Counted from the stretch's first letter, positions 7,690-16,083 are shown. The stretch is 64,000 nucleotides of DNA from Lachnospiraceae bacterium (GCA_910575005.1 CAJTCL010000021.1:1-64000), one strand, 5' to 3'. The notes: generated by a model not told the origin, from the letters alone. Made by a program: numbers and translations.

Positions 7690-8880
7690 GGCTCTTAAAA
7701 ATTATAAATATCCAATACCAACGATACTCAACTGCTTTTATCTATCTCTTTATTTGGGATTGATATCGGGGGCTTGGGCGATGCCCTTTGATACCCCTCA
7801 TGGATGTTAAACGCTACTTGTCTTTCTTTATCAAAATCTATACTTGGGGACTGCATTTCTTTCTTGGGGATTTCTATGAGGGGCTTTGATATACCCTCTC
7901 TCTATTAGGGATTAGTATCAGGGATTTCAATGAAGCCTTTGCATACCCCTTGGATGATTGAACTTGTTATCAGGGGCTTTGATGATACCCCTTGAGAGAA
8001 TGATAACTATATCTCTTTATTGGGGGATTTCTATCGTGGCTTTGGCAATGCCCTTACACACCCCTTATACCTTACCGATATACCTCTTCCCCTAAAATTG
8101 TCTTTGGCTAGGCGGATTTGCTTTTTCCTGATAACTACAAAAACCCTGAAAAATGTCAGGCGGTTATCTGTGCTTGTGGGGGCGTTCCCTTTGGTAGTTT
8201 AAAATCCTATGTCGCCTAATGGATGGGCTATGTCGCTAGTGGGGGCGTGGATTTCAGGGATAAATCACTTGCGTGATGTGAAAATGCGTGATTGTCTTTT
8301 ATGTTGGAATATTTTTATTATGTTGGGTGAGGGGGATATATTCAATGATAAGATGGCGTGAATCGCCTGTTATTGTCTGCGGATGCTGCTGTCGGCGGAT
8401 TGCCTTTCCCTTCCTGCTAACTGGCTTTTTTAAGTCGGCGGGGGTGCGCTTTTGGCACGTTTCTGATACCCCTTTGGATGTATTTGCTTCCCAAATTACA
8501 CATTGATTCTTGGAGGAAAATATTGATACCTTTTGGATGTCTTTACTTCTTTAGAAAGACAATTGATACCCCTTGATTTCTGATAAATGCTATGATGATG
8601 TCTCTATTTCTTATATCTTGATACTTAGCCGGGGCTTTCTGATACCCCTTTGGATGTCTTTACCGCTCAAATTAATATTGATGCCTTTCTTTCATTTAGT
8701 AGGGGCAATCTCCATACCCCTTTGGATGTCTTTACCTCTTTGGAAAGGCAATTGATACCCCTTTTGGTATCTTTACTTGCTGAATTACACATTGACTCTT
8801 GGAGGGAAATCCTCATACCCCTTTGATTTTCTTTACCTCTTATATCTTGATACTTAATGGGGCGACTTGTTATCCCTTTT
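7690..8880. repeat. gene-free repeat region II with GATACCCC(T)TTTGGATGTCTTTAC units
   Basis: Exact GATACCCC octamers lie at 7790, 7984, 8465, 8565, 8641 and 8754, with CATACCCC variants near 7944, 8714 and 8816. Here the octamer is usually followed by TTTGGATGTCTTTAC and preceded by GGGGCTTT or GGGGCAAT, giving GGGG-loop-CCCC hairpins (for example 8631-8648 and 8702-8720). Short AT-rich plus-strand reading frames exist but have no ribosome binding site or consistent codon use. The unit differs from that of region I, so the two regions share a core signal rather than a whole repeat. Confidence 0.7.
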
Positions 8881-8959
8881 GAAACTTATATCCTCCCTAT
8901 CTCCGCTATATTTGAATGAGCCTATGGCTTGTTATGCTCCAATTTCCAAAGCTGGGGCT

Positions 8960-9180
8960 ATGGCTGCGAATGAAATTGCGTCTTGCTATTGATTGCTAAA
9001 CTGTATCATTCTATGCGAATAAATTTGTGTCTTGATAACTCTCTATTGATTTCTAAGTTGTCTCCTTATATGCGAATGAATTTGCATCTCAGTAACTCCT
9101 TACGTTAACTGTTGCTTTCTAAGATTACAGAACCGGCTCCTTATATGCGAATGAATTTGCATCTCAATAACTCTCTGTAT
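8960..9180. repeat. GCGAATGAATTTGC direct repeats
   Basis: Four copies of a unit around TATGCGAATGAATTTGCATC occur at about 8968, 9015, 9068 and 9138, the last two within a longer CTCCTTATATGCGAATG context. The core is itself palindromic in part (GCGAAT/ATTTGC). The stretch 9180-9520 that follows shows no gene and no clear repeat. This family is distinct from the GATACCCC units. Confidence 0.6.
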
Positions 9181-9523
9181 CAGCATACACTTCCTAAACT
9201 CTCAAAGGCAATAAACTTACAGATACCCTAAGACTCAGTTTCCCCTTTCTCATTCCCTTCATCTCAAATCATGGTAATCCATATTAACTTCTGTCTGATT
9301 CCAGTTCATTTCTCATTTCCTGAAATTATATATGGTTCTTCTTTCTCTCCATGCCATTTTCCCCTTATGGCTGCCGTTTACCCTTAGTGCTTTGGCGGCA
9401 AAACTCACAGATGCCCCGGCATATCCCTGTTTTATGTCAATGGAATACACACTCTAATGCTTGAGCATTCAAGCTGCACAGGAAAAGAGCCTGCCTGAAC
9501 AGGCAGACCCCATACCCCGACAT

Positions 9524-9727
9524 TCACGTCCCCTTCTGCTGGCTTTCTCCTCCATTTTGGTTTCCTGCGTACTCAATCTCATCCGCTATGTCAGAAATCT
9601 CCGAAGCAAGGAAACTGAACGCCGCCTGCTGTTCGCTTACCTTGTCATTGCAGGATGACGCTGCCTCAAGCAAGCCTGACAGCCCGCGCAGCTTCTCCAC
9701 AGCCAAGCCAACCCTTACAGTTCCCAT
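9524..9727 (-). CDS. small hypothetical protein
   Basis: A protein of 67 residues starting at ATG 9727, seven bases after GGAGG, which decides the start over ATG 9733. The sequence MGTVRVGLAVEKLRGLSGLL followed by an acidic helix and a polar QNGGESQQKGT tail suggests a small cytosolic protein. No family is recognised. It stands alone on the minus strand between the repeat blocks. A CATACCCC variant of the octamer lies just beyond its 3' end at about 9504. Confidence 0.5.
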   Translation of the reverse strand: MGTVRVGLAVEKLRGLSGLLEAASSCNDKVSEQQAAFSFLASEISDIADEIEYAGNQNGGESQQKGT

Positions 9728-9848
9728 AAACATCCCTCCACTCTTTTACCCAAAACAGTTTCTTCTTGGATGTGCTATTTTAACTCTGCCGCAAAAGATT
9801 TGCAACCCCTAAAAATTACCCCAAAATACACATAAATAGCATCAAATT

Positions 9849-10112
9849 ATTCCCACTTTTCTTTCAATTTTTCTTCTCCAAATTCCCGCCTTTTTCTTTC
9901 AATTTCAGATTATGCAATCCCGCCTTTTTTATCGTTTTTCCTTCTCTCATTCCCGCCTTTCCTTCAATTTTTCTTCTCTGAATTCCCGCCTTTTTCATTA
10001 TTTTTTACCTTTCAATCCCGCTTCTCTTTCAATTTTCTGGCTCTGAATTCCCACCTTTTCCATAAAATTCAGCATTAATATTCCCGCCTTCTTCGAAAAA
10101 TCCTTCTGCTTT
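9849..10112. repeat. array of eight 32-34 bp direct repeats (iteron-like)
   Basis: The core ATTCCCGCCTTTTTC begins at 9849, 9882, 9916, 9949, 9982, 10015, 10047 and 10080, spacings of 33, 34, 33, 33, 33, 32 and 33 bases. The second half of each unit is a looser CTTTCAATTTTTCTTCTCTGA. The near-constant period, about three helical turns, and the conserved GC core in pyrimidine-rich DNA resemble iteron or protein-binding arrays. The units are too similar throughout for a CRISPR. It lies about 260 bases upstream of the methyltransferase-like gene. Confidence 0.75.
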
Positions 10113-10369
10113 TTTACAAACATTTACTGCGTTGTTGACATGGCCACGCCATTAATATCTGTTTTTGCAGACCTGATATAAAAATTTCAGCATTAATATT
10201 TTTTTCCAGACCCATGATCTCCCCCTATTTTTCGTGTCTTTGGTGAAAGTGCGCCTTACCTGCAAATATAGATTTTCTATAATAGATTTTTCTATATGAG
10301 GCAGACATCTGTTGGAGTGAATCGCCACTTTCCCCATGAGATCTCAAAAAATGAAAGGGGAATAAAGTA

Positions 10370-11632
10370 ATGCGAAAAAAAGATGTAACTCTGAGAATTA
10401 ACTCAAAACTGTGGGATGAGGTTCAGAAAAAAATTGAAAAAGATTTTGGCAGAAAATACTCCCAAACGGATTGTGCATTAATAATCTCGCTCTTGGCACT
10501 TTATAAAAAAAACAACAAAATGCATTCAATTAAAAACTTATACGATATTCCATTCTATTCGGAAAATATTCCTGATAATTGTGACTACTTAGAACCCGAA
10601 AATCAAATCAAAAAAAACATCTGTTTATACGATGGCCTAATTGATAAACTGAAAAAAATGTACTGCGCCTGCAATTATTCCGATGCCTTTACTTTTGCGC
10701 TCGCAGACTTTCTATGCATTCCTGTAGAGTTTTATACAGATTTTATAACCTCCCTTTACAGTATCATTGGTTCAAAGAACAAGAAAATGCAGGAAGCCAC
10801 TGCAAATGCTGTTGAAAACATGCAACTCAAAACCGAGAACATGGTTTTAATAGATGGCTGCTGTGCAACAGGCTCACTCTTTTTCGGTTTAAAAACTAGA
10901 AATTGGAAAGGAGTAATCCTTAACGACATGAACCCGCTGCGTACAAATTTTTTAAATGTTATAAAATTGGAACCTCTTAAACTCATCAAAAAATTGTTGC
11001 AGGCTGACCTGAGCTTTATCAAGGAACCTGAGTTCAAAAACAAGAATTTGAGTGGCTTTAAAGCAGCAACGGATGCGTATCAGATAAAACGGTGCCACTA
11101 CACCAAAGTTGATTGTAACATTGAGATAGCTTACCAGATGTTCCTGAGACAGTGCATTGACAAAGCAATGATTGAGGACTCCACCAAAATTTTTGATAGG
11201 ATTTTACGATTTCTGCCCGCACATTTGAAATTGCAACATGCATCCATAACGCCGAATGACTGTCTTGAATACTTAAAAAATGATTTTGAAAAGCTAGTGC
11301 TTCTTGACGTGCCGTATGTCGGTTCTGAGAAGGAATGCGCCATTCAAGGATATCAGTACGATCCCTTCCACAAAAAGGTTTCTGGTCTTCTTAAGCAGGC
11401 AGACTTCCCATTCATTTATTATTGCCGGAGTTCCGCGCCCAAATCAGATAAATCTGAATCCACCGATAAAAAGGAGCGAATTCTAAAAAGGAAATTGGGG
11501 ATACATTTTTACAACAAGGGTTTTTATTTTGAAAAAATTCATCTGGAAAAGGACACAGAGCTCATGATTAGCAATAGACATTACAACAATTCCCAATTTC
11601 AATGGATTAATTACCGTCAAGATTTACGCTAA
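10370..11632 (+). CDS. divergent D12-class-like DNA adenine methyltransferase with N-terminal DNA-binding-like segment
   Basis: A protein of 420 residues; ATG 10370 follows GAAAGGGGAATAAAGTA. Residues 1-50 (RKKDVTLRINSKLWDEVQKK then SQTDCALIISLLALYKK) resemble a ribbon-helix-helix-type segment. Residues 159-172, LIDGCCATGSLFFG, sit where Dam-like enzymes have the FxGxG S-adenosylmethionine loop. NDMNPLRTNFLNVIK (185-199) parallels the NDINxDLxNFYxxxK motif, and LLDVPYVGSE (311-320) the catalytic DPPY. The middle proline change (DVPY) and the CCATG loop are unusual, so activity is uncertain. It is AT-rich and isolated. It could instead be a non-catalytic regulator built on the fold. Confidence 0.55.
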   Translation: MRKKDVTLRINSKLWDEVQKKIEKDFGRKYSQTDCALIISLLALYKKNNKMHSIKNLYDIPFYSENIPDNCDYLEPENQIKKNICLYDGLIDKLKKMYCACNYSDAFTFALADFLCIPVEFYTDFITSLYSIIGSKNKKMQEATANAVENMQLKTENMVLIDGCCATGSLFFGLKTRNWKGVILNDMNPLRTNFLNVIKLEPLKLIKKLLQADLSFIKEPEFKNKNLSGFKAATDAYQIKRCHYTKVDCNIEIAYQMFLRQCIDKAMIEDSTKIFDRILRFLPAHLKLQHASITPNDCLEYLKNDFEKLVLLDVPYVGSEKECAIQGYQYDPFHKKVSGLLKQADFPFIYYCRSSAPKSDKSESTDKKERILKRKLGIHFYNKGFYFEKIHLEKDTELMISNRHYNNSQFQWINYRQDLR

Positions 11633-11667
11633 AAGAAACTACAGCCAAAATTCGATACATAATTTTA

Positions 11668-11701
11668 AAAGTCTGGGCGTTTTCAATAACACCCAGACTT
11701 T
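11668..11701. terminator. bidirectional hairpin between convergent genes
   Basis: AAAGTCTGGG (11668-11677) pairs perfectly with CCCAGACTTT (11692-11701) across a 14-base loop. It lies between the plus-strand methyltransferase-like gene and the end of the minus-strand rlmD fragment. On the minus strand it is followed by TTTTAAAA, as expected for the original rlmD terminator. Confidence 0.7.
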
Positions 11702-11702
11702 A

Positions 11703-12014
11703 CTATAACATTTGAAAATGATATAATGCTTCTTCAATATACTTCTCTTTCTCCGCTGGACAATTAGGGACTCTTGCTTCCGGCGTTTTAGCCTTATTAT
11801 AGCTTTCCCCAACCTCTAAGCCATTCTTTCTCTTTATCTGTGAAATATAAAGCGAAGATACTTTTACATCGTATTTGTCCAAAATATAATTTTGGATTTC
11901 TTGATAAGTTGCCTTCCGTTCTGCCGGGGTAATATCATTCTCATCAAGTTCTAAAGAAACTTCCACATAATCGTCGACCTTCTTTTGGGACAAAAGGACG
12001 CATGTCTCGACATG
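11703..12014 (-). pseudogene. rlmD: displaced 3' end of rlmD
   Basis: Read on the minus strand from the att core, this encodes HVETCVLLSQKKVDDYVEV, then KATYQEIQNYILDKYDVKV and SSLYISQIKRKNG, ending EALYHFQML. This is collinear with the last 105 residues of the intact RlmD at 42.4-44.2 kb (HVETVCLLSK to EALEYFRMI), at roughly half identity. It has no start codon, ribosome binding site or methyltransferase domain. It is the chromosomal tail of rlmD cut off when the integrative element entered. The stop at 11703 abuts a terminator hairpin, as for a normal gene end. Confidence 0.85.
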
Positions 12015-13755
12015 TATCGGAACTACTATGTAAACACAATTTTTTATCCTCGTCACTCGTATAGGAACACAATTCTGCGTCATTATGTACAGCCGCAGCG
12101 TTTTTACGCTTTGGCTTAAAATCTTTACCATTAAAATTAGAGTGGATACCAGTTTTATACACAAAGGTTATCTTCAAAGGCTCCTCCACTCCCTCATCAT
12201 TATAACCTCCGATGATTATTTTTTCAACCACACTCTCAAAAACAACCCTGTCGAAGCTCTCCAGTATCTCCCCAGAACCTAACACTTTTCTGAACTCCCT
12301 TAACCGTGTTCTGGTGTTATCCTGATTCCTGCTCAATTCCATCAACTGCTGGTGTTCCTCTTGGAGCTTCTTCAACTGGTCGGACAGCTCTTTGTTCTTC
12401 TTCTCGTAAATGTCCCTGTCGATATTATTATCAAGCCTTAAATCAAGCAGCTTTTCCTTTCGCCTGTGCAGGTCAGCCATTTCTTTTCCAATCTTAGGCA
12501 GACGCTTCAGAGAAGTATCGTCATTAAGAATACCCTCAACTTTTTGCAGGAACTCATCGACAACCTCCTGTTGGTCTGTGCATAAAAGCTGATAGCTCTT
12601 TACAAAAGCGTTTTCAATCACTTCTTCGGGGATTCCCTTACAATGAGGGCAATGTCTTTTCCCGTGCTTGGTGGCGGTAACACACTGCCAGATTGTCTTG
12701 GTATATGCGGAACTGCTGTGCCAGTTTCTCCGTGTTAAAGTGCCGCCGCAAAATCCGCATTTTATCATGCAGCTAAAAGCATATTTCCTGCTGAACTTAT
12801 TTCTTTTCTGTCCCTCTTGATGCGTGTTGCGGTTTGTATTCCGTTTTGCCAGTATCTTCTGTGCTTCCTCAAAAATTTCCTCACTGACTATTGCTTCGTG
12901 ATGGTCACGGATATAAAACTTATCTTCTTCACCAAAGTTCTCTAACCGTCTTTTTGAAATCGGGTCAACTGTAAATGTCTTTCCTAAAAGCAGGTCGCCT
13001 TTGTATTTCTCATTTTTGATGATGCCGATTACCGTGGACTGTACCCATTTTGAACTTCCGTACTTTGTCTTGTATCCCAAGTTTTCCAGTTCGTTTCCGA
13101 TGACTGTACAGCCTGCACCCTCAATATACCGATTGAAGATATACCTTACAATTTCAGCTTCCTTTTCATTTACGGATATGCTTTTCGTATCTTTATGGTA
13201 GTCATATCCCAGACAGCCTTGAAAACCCACAAGCTCCCCTCGCTGCATTTTCATCTTCAACCCCTTTTTTACATTAGAAGAAATGTTCTCAACTTCCTGC
13301 TGTGCAACGGAGCTTAGTACCACTAACAGCAGCTCGCCGTCCATCGTTAAGGTATTAATATTTTCATCTTCAAAGAAAACGGCAATGCCTTTCTCTTTCA
13401 GCATACGGACATATTTCAGAGTGTCCAGTGTGTTTCTGGCAAATCTTGAAATGGATTTTGTAATCACCATATCAATATCCCCATTCATACAGTCGTTAAT
13501 CATTCTCTGGAAATCCTCACGCTTCGCCACCTGCGTGCCTGTTATGGCTTCGTCAGCGTATATGTCCGCCAGTGTCCATTCATGTTTCTTCTTAATCAAA
13601 TCCGTGTAATATGTGACCTGTGACTTATAGCTGTTGAGCTGGTCTTCGCTGTCCGTGCTGACACGGCAATAGGCGGCTACCCTTAATACTTCGACCTTTC
13701 TGCCACGGATACGGTTTTCACTACGGTTCGCTTTGATTACCTGCACATCGCTCAT
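11944..13755 (-). CDS. large serine recombinase (element integrase)
   Basis: A protein of 603 residues starting at ATG 13755, eight bases after GGAGG. The resolvase N-domain has VAAYCRVSTDSEDQLNSY with the catalytic serine, and the arginine helix region ITKSISRFARNTLDTL. A recombinase domain and a zinc ribbon follow (CGFCGGTL ... CPHC), then a coiled coil (EMADLHRRKEKLLDLRLD), as in other large serine recombinases. It catalyses site-specific integration and excision through 2-base staggered cuts. Its last 23 residues are encoded beyond the att core in displaced rlmD sequence, so its C-terminus differs between the integrated and excised forms. It follows mazF and a 52-residue gene closely. Confidence 0.9.
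   Translation of the reverse strand: MSDVQVIKANRSENRIRGRKVEVLRVAAYCRVSTDSEDQLNSYKSQVTYYTDLIKKKHEWTLADIYADEAITGTQVAKREDFQRMINDCMNGDIDMVITKSISRFARNTLDTLKYVRMLKEKGIAVFFEDENINTLTMDGELLLVVLSSVAQQEVENISSNVKKGLKMKMQRGELVGFQGCLGYDYHKDTKSISVNEKEAEIVRYIFNRYIEGAGCTVIGNELENLGYKTKYGSSKWVQSTVIGIIKNEKYKGDLLLGKTFTVDPISKRRLENFGEEDKFYIRDHHEAIVSEEIFEEAQKILAKRNTNRNTHQEGQKRNKFSRKYAFSCMIKCGFCGGTLTRRNWHSSSAYTKTIWQCVTATKHGKRHCPHCKGIPEEVIENAFVKSYQLLCTDQQEVVDEFLQKVEGILNDDTSLKRLPKIGKEMADLHRRKEKLLDLRLDNNIDRDIYEKKNKELSDQLKKLQEEHQQLMELSRNQDNTRTRLREFRKVLGSGEILESFDRVVFESVVEKIIIGGYNDEGVEEPLKITFVYKTGIHSNFNGKDFKPKRKNAAAVHNDAELCSYTSDEDKKLCLHSSSDTCRDMRPFVPKEGRRLCGSFFRT
12004..12014. other. left attachment site of the rlmD-targeted element
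   Basis: GTCTCGACATG here corresponds to GTCTCAACATG at 42737-42747 inside rlmD, and the similarity to rlmD ends at this point. On the minus strand it reads CATGTCGAGAC, codons His-Val-Glu-Thr of rlmD. Large serine recombinases need only a short shared core, so this length is expected. Confidence 0.7.
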
Positions 13756-13788
13756 ATGATTTACCTCCAAAATATTTATTGATGAATG

Positions 13789-13947
13789 TCAAGCCGCAAG
13801 GTTCGTAACGACATTGTAATCACTCATAAGCCGCTTCTTTATGGCTTCGTATTCATCTACCGTAATTAAACTTCTTTTTTTCAGCTTCTGCAAACATGCG
13901 AATTGGATGCTGTAATGTACAAAATCCTGCTCCTTACTCTGTTCCAT
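13789..13947 (-). CDS. small SHOCT-like protein
   Basis: A protein of 52 residues beginning [20 protein letters not shown] and containing [20 protein letters not shown], the short C-terminal 'leucine-x-GxIxxxEYExxKxxLL' type motif of SHOCT domains. Its ATG lies within the last codons of mazF (14-base overlap), and it ends 33 bases before the recombinase start, so all three are probably cotranscribed. Proteins of this kind often sit between a MazF-like gene and a recombinase in Clostridia elements. The function is unknown; an antitoxin or recombination accessory role is only a guess. Confidence 0.65.
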   Translation of the reverse strand: MEQSKEQDFVHYSIQFACLQKLKKRSLITVDEYEAIKKRLMSDYNVVTNLAA

Positions 13948-14317
13948 TGCTGCACCCCGCTTTCTGTTGTTTCATGGATAAACTAATGGCAAGAGCCTTA
14001 TCAACCCTCGCCATAATTTCAACGGGCATCATGCCCATATGCTGTTTCAGTCTTTTCTTATCTACCGTTCGGATTTGCTCAAGCAGTACAATGGAATCTT
14101 TATCAAGCCCCTCAAAATCCTTTACTGCGGTATGTGTCGGCAATTTCGCTTTTGTCTGCACCCTGCTTGTAATGGCAGCAATAATTACTGTCGGGCTGTG
14201 CCTGTTTCCTATATCATTGGAAATGATAAGTACGGGACGTGTGCCGCCCTGCTCCGAGCCGACAACGGGATTAAGCTCTGCGTAGTAGATGTCGCCACGC
14301 TTAATTTTTCTTTCCAT
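13934..14317 (-). CDS. MazF/PemK-family endoribonuclease toxin
   Basis: A protein of 127 residues. [19 protein letters not shown] followed by [10 protein letters not shown] and the later [10 protein letters not shown] are hallmarks of the MazF/PemK SH3-like fold that cleaves single-stranded mRNA. The ATG at 14317 follows AGGAGG. No classical MazE precedes it. The downstream 52-residue protein is the only nearby partner, so the toxin may be orphaned or may use an unrecognised antitoxin. It lies immediately upstream of the integrase gene in the same orientation, consistent with an element maintenance function. Confidence 0.85.
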   Translation of the reverse strand: MERKIKRGDIYYAELNPVVGSEQGGTRPVLIISNDIGNRHSPTVIIAAITSRVQTKAKLPTHTAVKDFEGLDKDSIVLLEQIRTVDKKRLKQHMGMMPVEIMARVDKALAISLSMKQQKAGCSNGTE

Positions 14318-14344
14318 AATATCTATTTACCTCCTGTCTGGATT

Positions 14345-14813
14345 TAGGCAGATATATCCTGCCTATGTAGCAGCCAGACACAAGGAAGCATTTAAGGTCG
14401 GGAGAGCGTAAAACAAGCCCTGTTTCCATAGACCGCCTTGCATCTGGCTTTATGATAGAAAGCATTTTCTATTTGTCCTCGACACCCCGAAAATGCCAAT
14501 GCGTTTTAACGCAGGGAAGTCGCCAAACGGTCAGCAGCGAACTGACGCCACGGGAGTTCCACCCCAACTGTCGGTCTGACAGAGCCGCCCAATGCCGTAA
14601 AGCGTTCAAGACGGGAGTACCATTGTTCTCTTTGCGGGTCATGGCGGAATCGGGAGCTGCCCGATATTTCCAGTCGGTATTTACCGCTCGTTGCCTTTCG
14701 GCAGGTCATGGCGTACCGCTGTACACGCTTATGCTCTCACAATCGCAAAGAGGAAGTGTTTGACGAATGAGTATTCAGTTGTCAAAGAGCTGTCCCGTTT
14801 TCACCACATAAAG
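14345..14813. other. non-coding stretch upstream of mazF
   Basis: Nearly 500 bases with no supported gene on either strand. It is GC-richer than its surroundings and has several short inverted repeats (for example around 14533-14575), but no unambiguous motif. It may hold the mazF-recombinase promoter or structured RNA. I see nothing that decides this. Confidence 0.4.
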
Positions 14814-14814
14814 A

Positions 14815-14850
14815 AAACTGGGTAAGAGTTTTTGTCCTCTCACCCAGTAG
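14815..14850 (-). terminator. terminator of the sigma-like gene
   Basis: On the minus strand ACTGGGTGAGAG and CTCTTACCCAGT form a 12-bp stem with one mismatch, followed by TTTTCTTT. It lies 27 bases after the stop of the gene at 14877-15305. Confidence 0.7.
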
Positions 14851-14876
14851 TCCTTGGGGAAGCCTGATTTTCCCCT

Positions 14877-15305
14877 CTACTTTAAAATTTTTTTTATTTT
14901 TTCTTTGAGCCTGTCTAATCTCCTATAAATGGCTTTTTCCGTGATGTTGAGCCGTGGTGCGATTTCATGGGTAGAATACCCTTGTATTTTCATTACAACG
15001 ATTTGCAGGGTAAGCCTGTCCACCTTAATCAAAACTTGATAAAGTTGCTGATTTTCAATATTATCCAAAAAATCCTCAACTGTTTTCACTTCGAGCTGTG
15101 TCGTATCTTCGACAACTTCCTCAAGATATGTACCTTCATCTTTTAGTCTGCGGTAATACCTCCTGTCAGAATTAAAGACTTCCCAATCATGAGTGTGGAG
15201 CTGCTCAATAGTGTCCTCGTTGACACCCAAGTTCCGTAACTGCTTTTCCTCGGCTTCTTTCCAGAGTCGCCATTTCCTTTCTTCTCTGCCATAGTTGAAT
15301 GACAT
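14877..15305 (-). CDS. sigma-70 region 4-like regulator of integrative elements
   Basis: A protein of 142 residues starting at ATG 15305 after a GGAGGT site. The N-terminal half is a conserved element-specific part (FNYGREERKWRLWKEAEEKQ, then NSDRRYYRRL). The C-terminal half is a sigma region 4 helix-turn-helix (LTLQIVVMKIQGYSTHEIAP, then EKAIYRRLDRLKEKIKK). A paralogue of similar length lies at 30253-30678, with nearly the same upstream leader. Such proteins occur in Tn916/Tn1549-type elements and probably regulate or help transcribe element genes. Region 2 is missing, so it is not a complete sigma factor. Confidence 0.75.
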   Translation of the reverse strand: MSFNYGREERKWRLWKEAEEKQLRNLGVNEDTIEQLHTHDWEVFNSDRRYYRRLKDEGTYLEEVVEDTTQLEVKTVEDFLDNIENQQLYQVLIKVDRLTLQIVVMKIQGYSTHEIAPRLNITEKAIYRRLDRLKEKIKKILK

Positions 15306-15708
15306 TCTTTTTACCTCCAATCTGAATTTTTTTGAAAATCCAGATTGGCAGGCGGTGAACGGCATCCAACGCCAGAAACTGCCCTACGACGTATTCCTGC
15401 AAAAATCGACAAAAGAAAAACCGCAAAGGCTGTCACCACATAAGGAGATAATTTGAAAACATAATTGAGATACAGCTTATGGGCGATAGCAAAGGCGAAA
15501 GCCAGCGTAAAAGGTGGAAATGCTTTTTTCGCTGGCTTTCTTTGATATAAAAATGAAATCTTACATTTGCAAAAATGAAAATCTCTTGCTACGATAAAAA
15601 AGTGATGCAAAGTTTCAAATAGAATTTAGTGATTGAGGATTTGCTTACCAAAATATCCAACGCACCAATCAAATAATTTCAAATTAGAATGATGGAAATT
15701 TAGGTTTA

Positions 15709-16083
15709 TAGGAAAGATTATTTGAACAGATGGGCGGGACATATACAGAAGTTGGCAATTACTATTTGCCTGCTCTCGTCTTACCCGCCGAAAAAGAAAA
15801 CAATCTTATCGGGATTTGGGAATAGCAACATAAGCGGTATTTAAAAGAACATCACCGAATCCTGTATACAACCTGCTGACTGTCTGTAAGCCGGACAGTT
15901 ACCTCACCAATATTGACGAACAGGCAGGAGAATATGTTTTCTCGGCTGGTGAAGGAATATGCCAATAGGCAGAGTGTGGCAGAGCGGATCAAAGCCACCA
16001 AGCCGCCTGACTGGATATAGAAAATGAACAATATCCGAAATTCAATTGAAGAAATTATCAATACAGATATAATACTCAAATAA
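15709..16083 (+). pseudogene. tnpV: decayed tnpV
   Basis: Translation from 15712 gives ERLFEQMGGTYTEVGNYYLP and PAEKENNLIGIWE, then a stop (TAG). It resumes in shifted frames through QHKRYLKEHHRILYTT, NRQENMFSRLVKEYANRQSV and MNNIRNSIEEIINTDIIL before TAA at 16081. The segments follow the intact TnpV at 34203-34574 in order. A lost start codon, at least two in-frame stops and two frameshifts make it non-functional. It marks one end of unit A. Confidence 0.8.

Noticed and set aside
9849-10112. Possible CRISPR array
   Set aside because: Units are 32-34 bases with no unique spacers; the variable part is a low-complexity pyrimidine stretch and no cas gene is present.
14452-14763. Plus-strand frame of 103 codons upstream of mazF
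   Set aside because: No ribosome binding site and no recognisable protein pattern; codon use does not resemble neighbouring genes.
15205-15426. Small hydrophobic frame (RFFFCRFLQEY) upstream of the sigma-like gene, also seen at 30.8 kb
   Set aside because: The similarity between copies is at the DNA level and includes the leader; frames diverge after a few residues, so I treat it as a conserved leader rather than a peptide gene.
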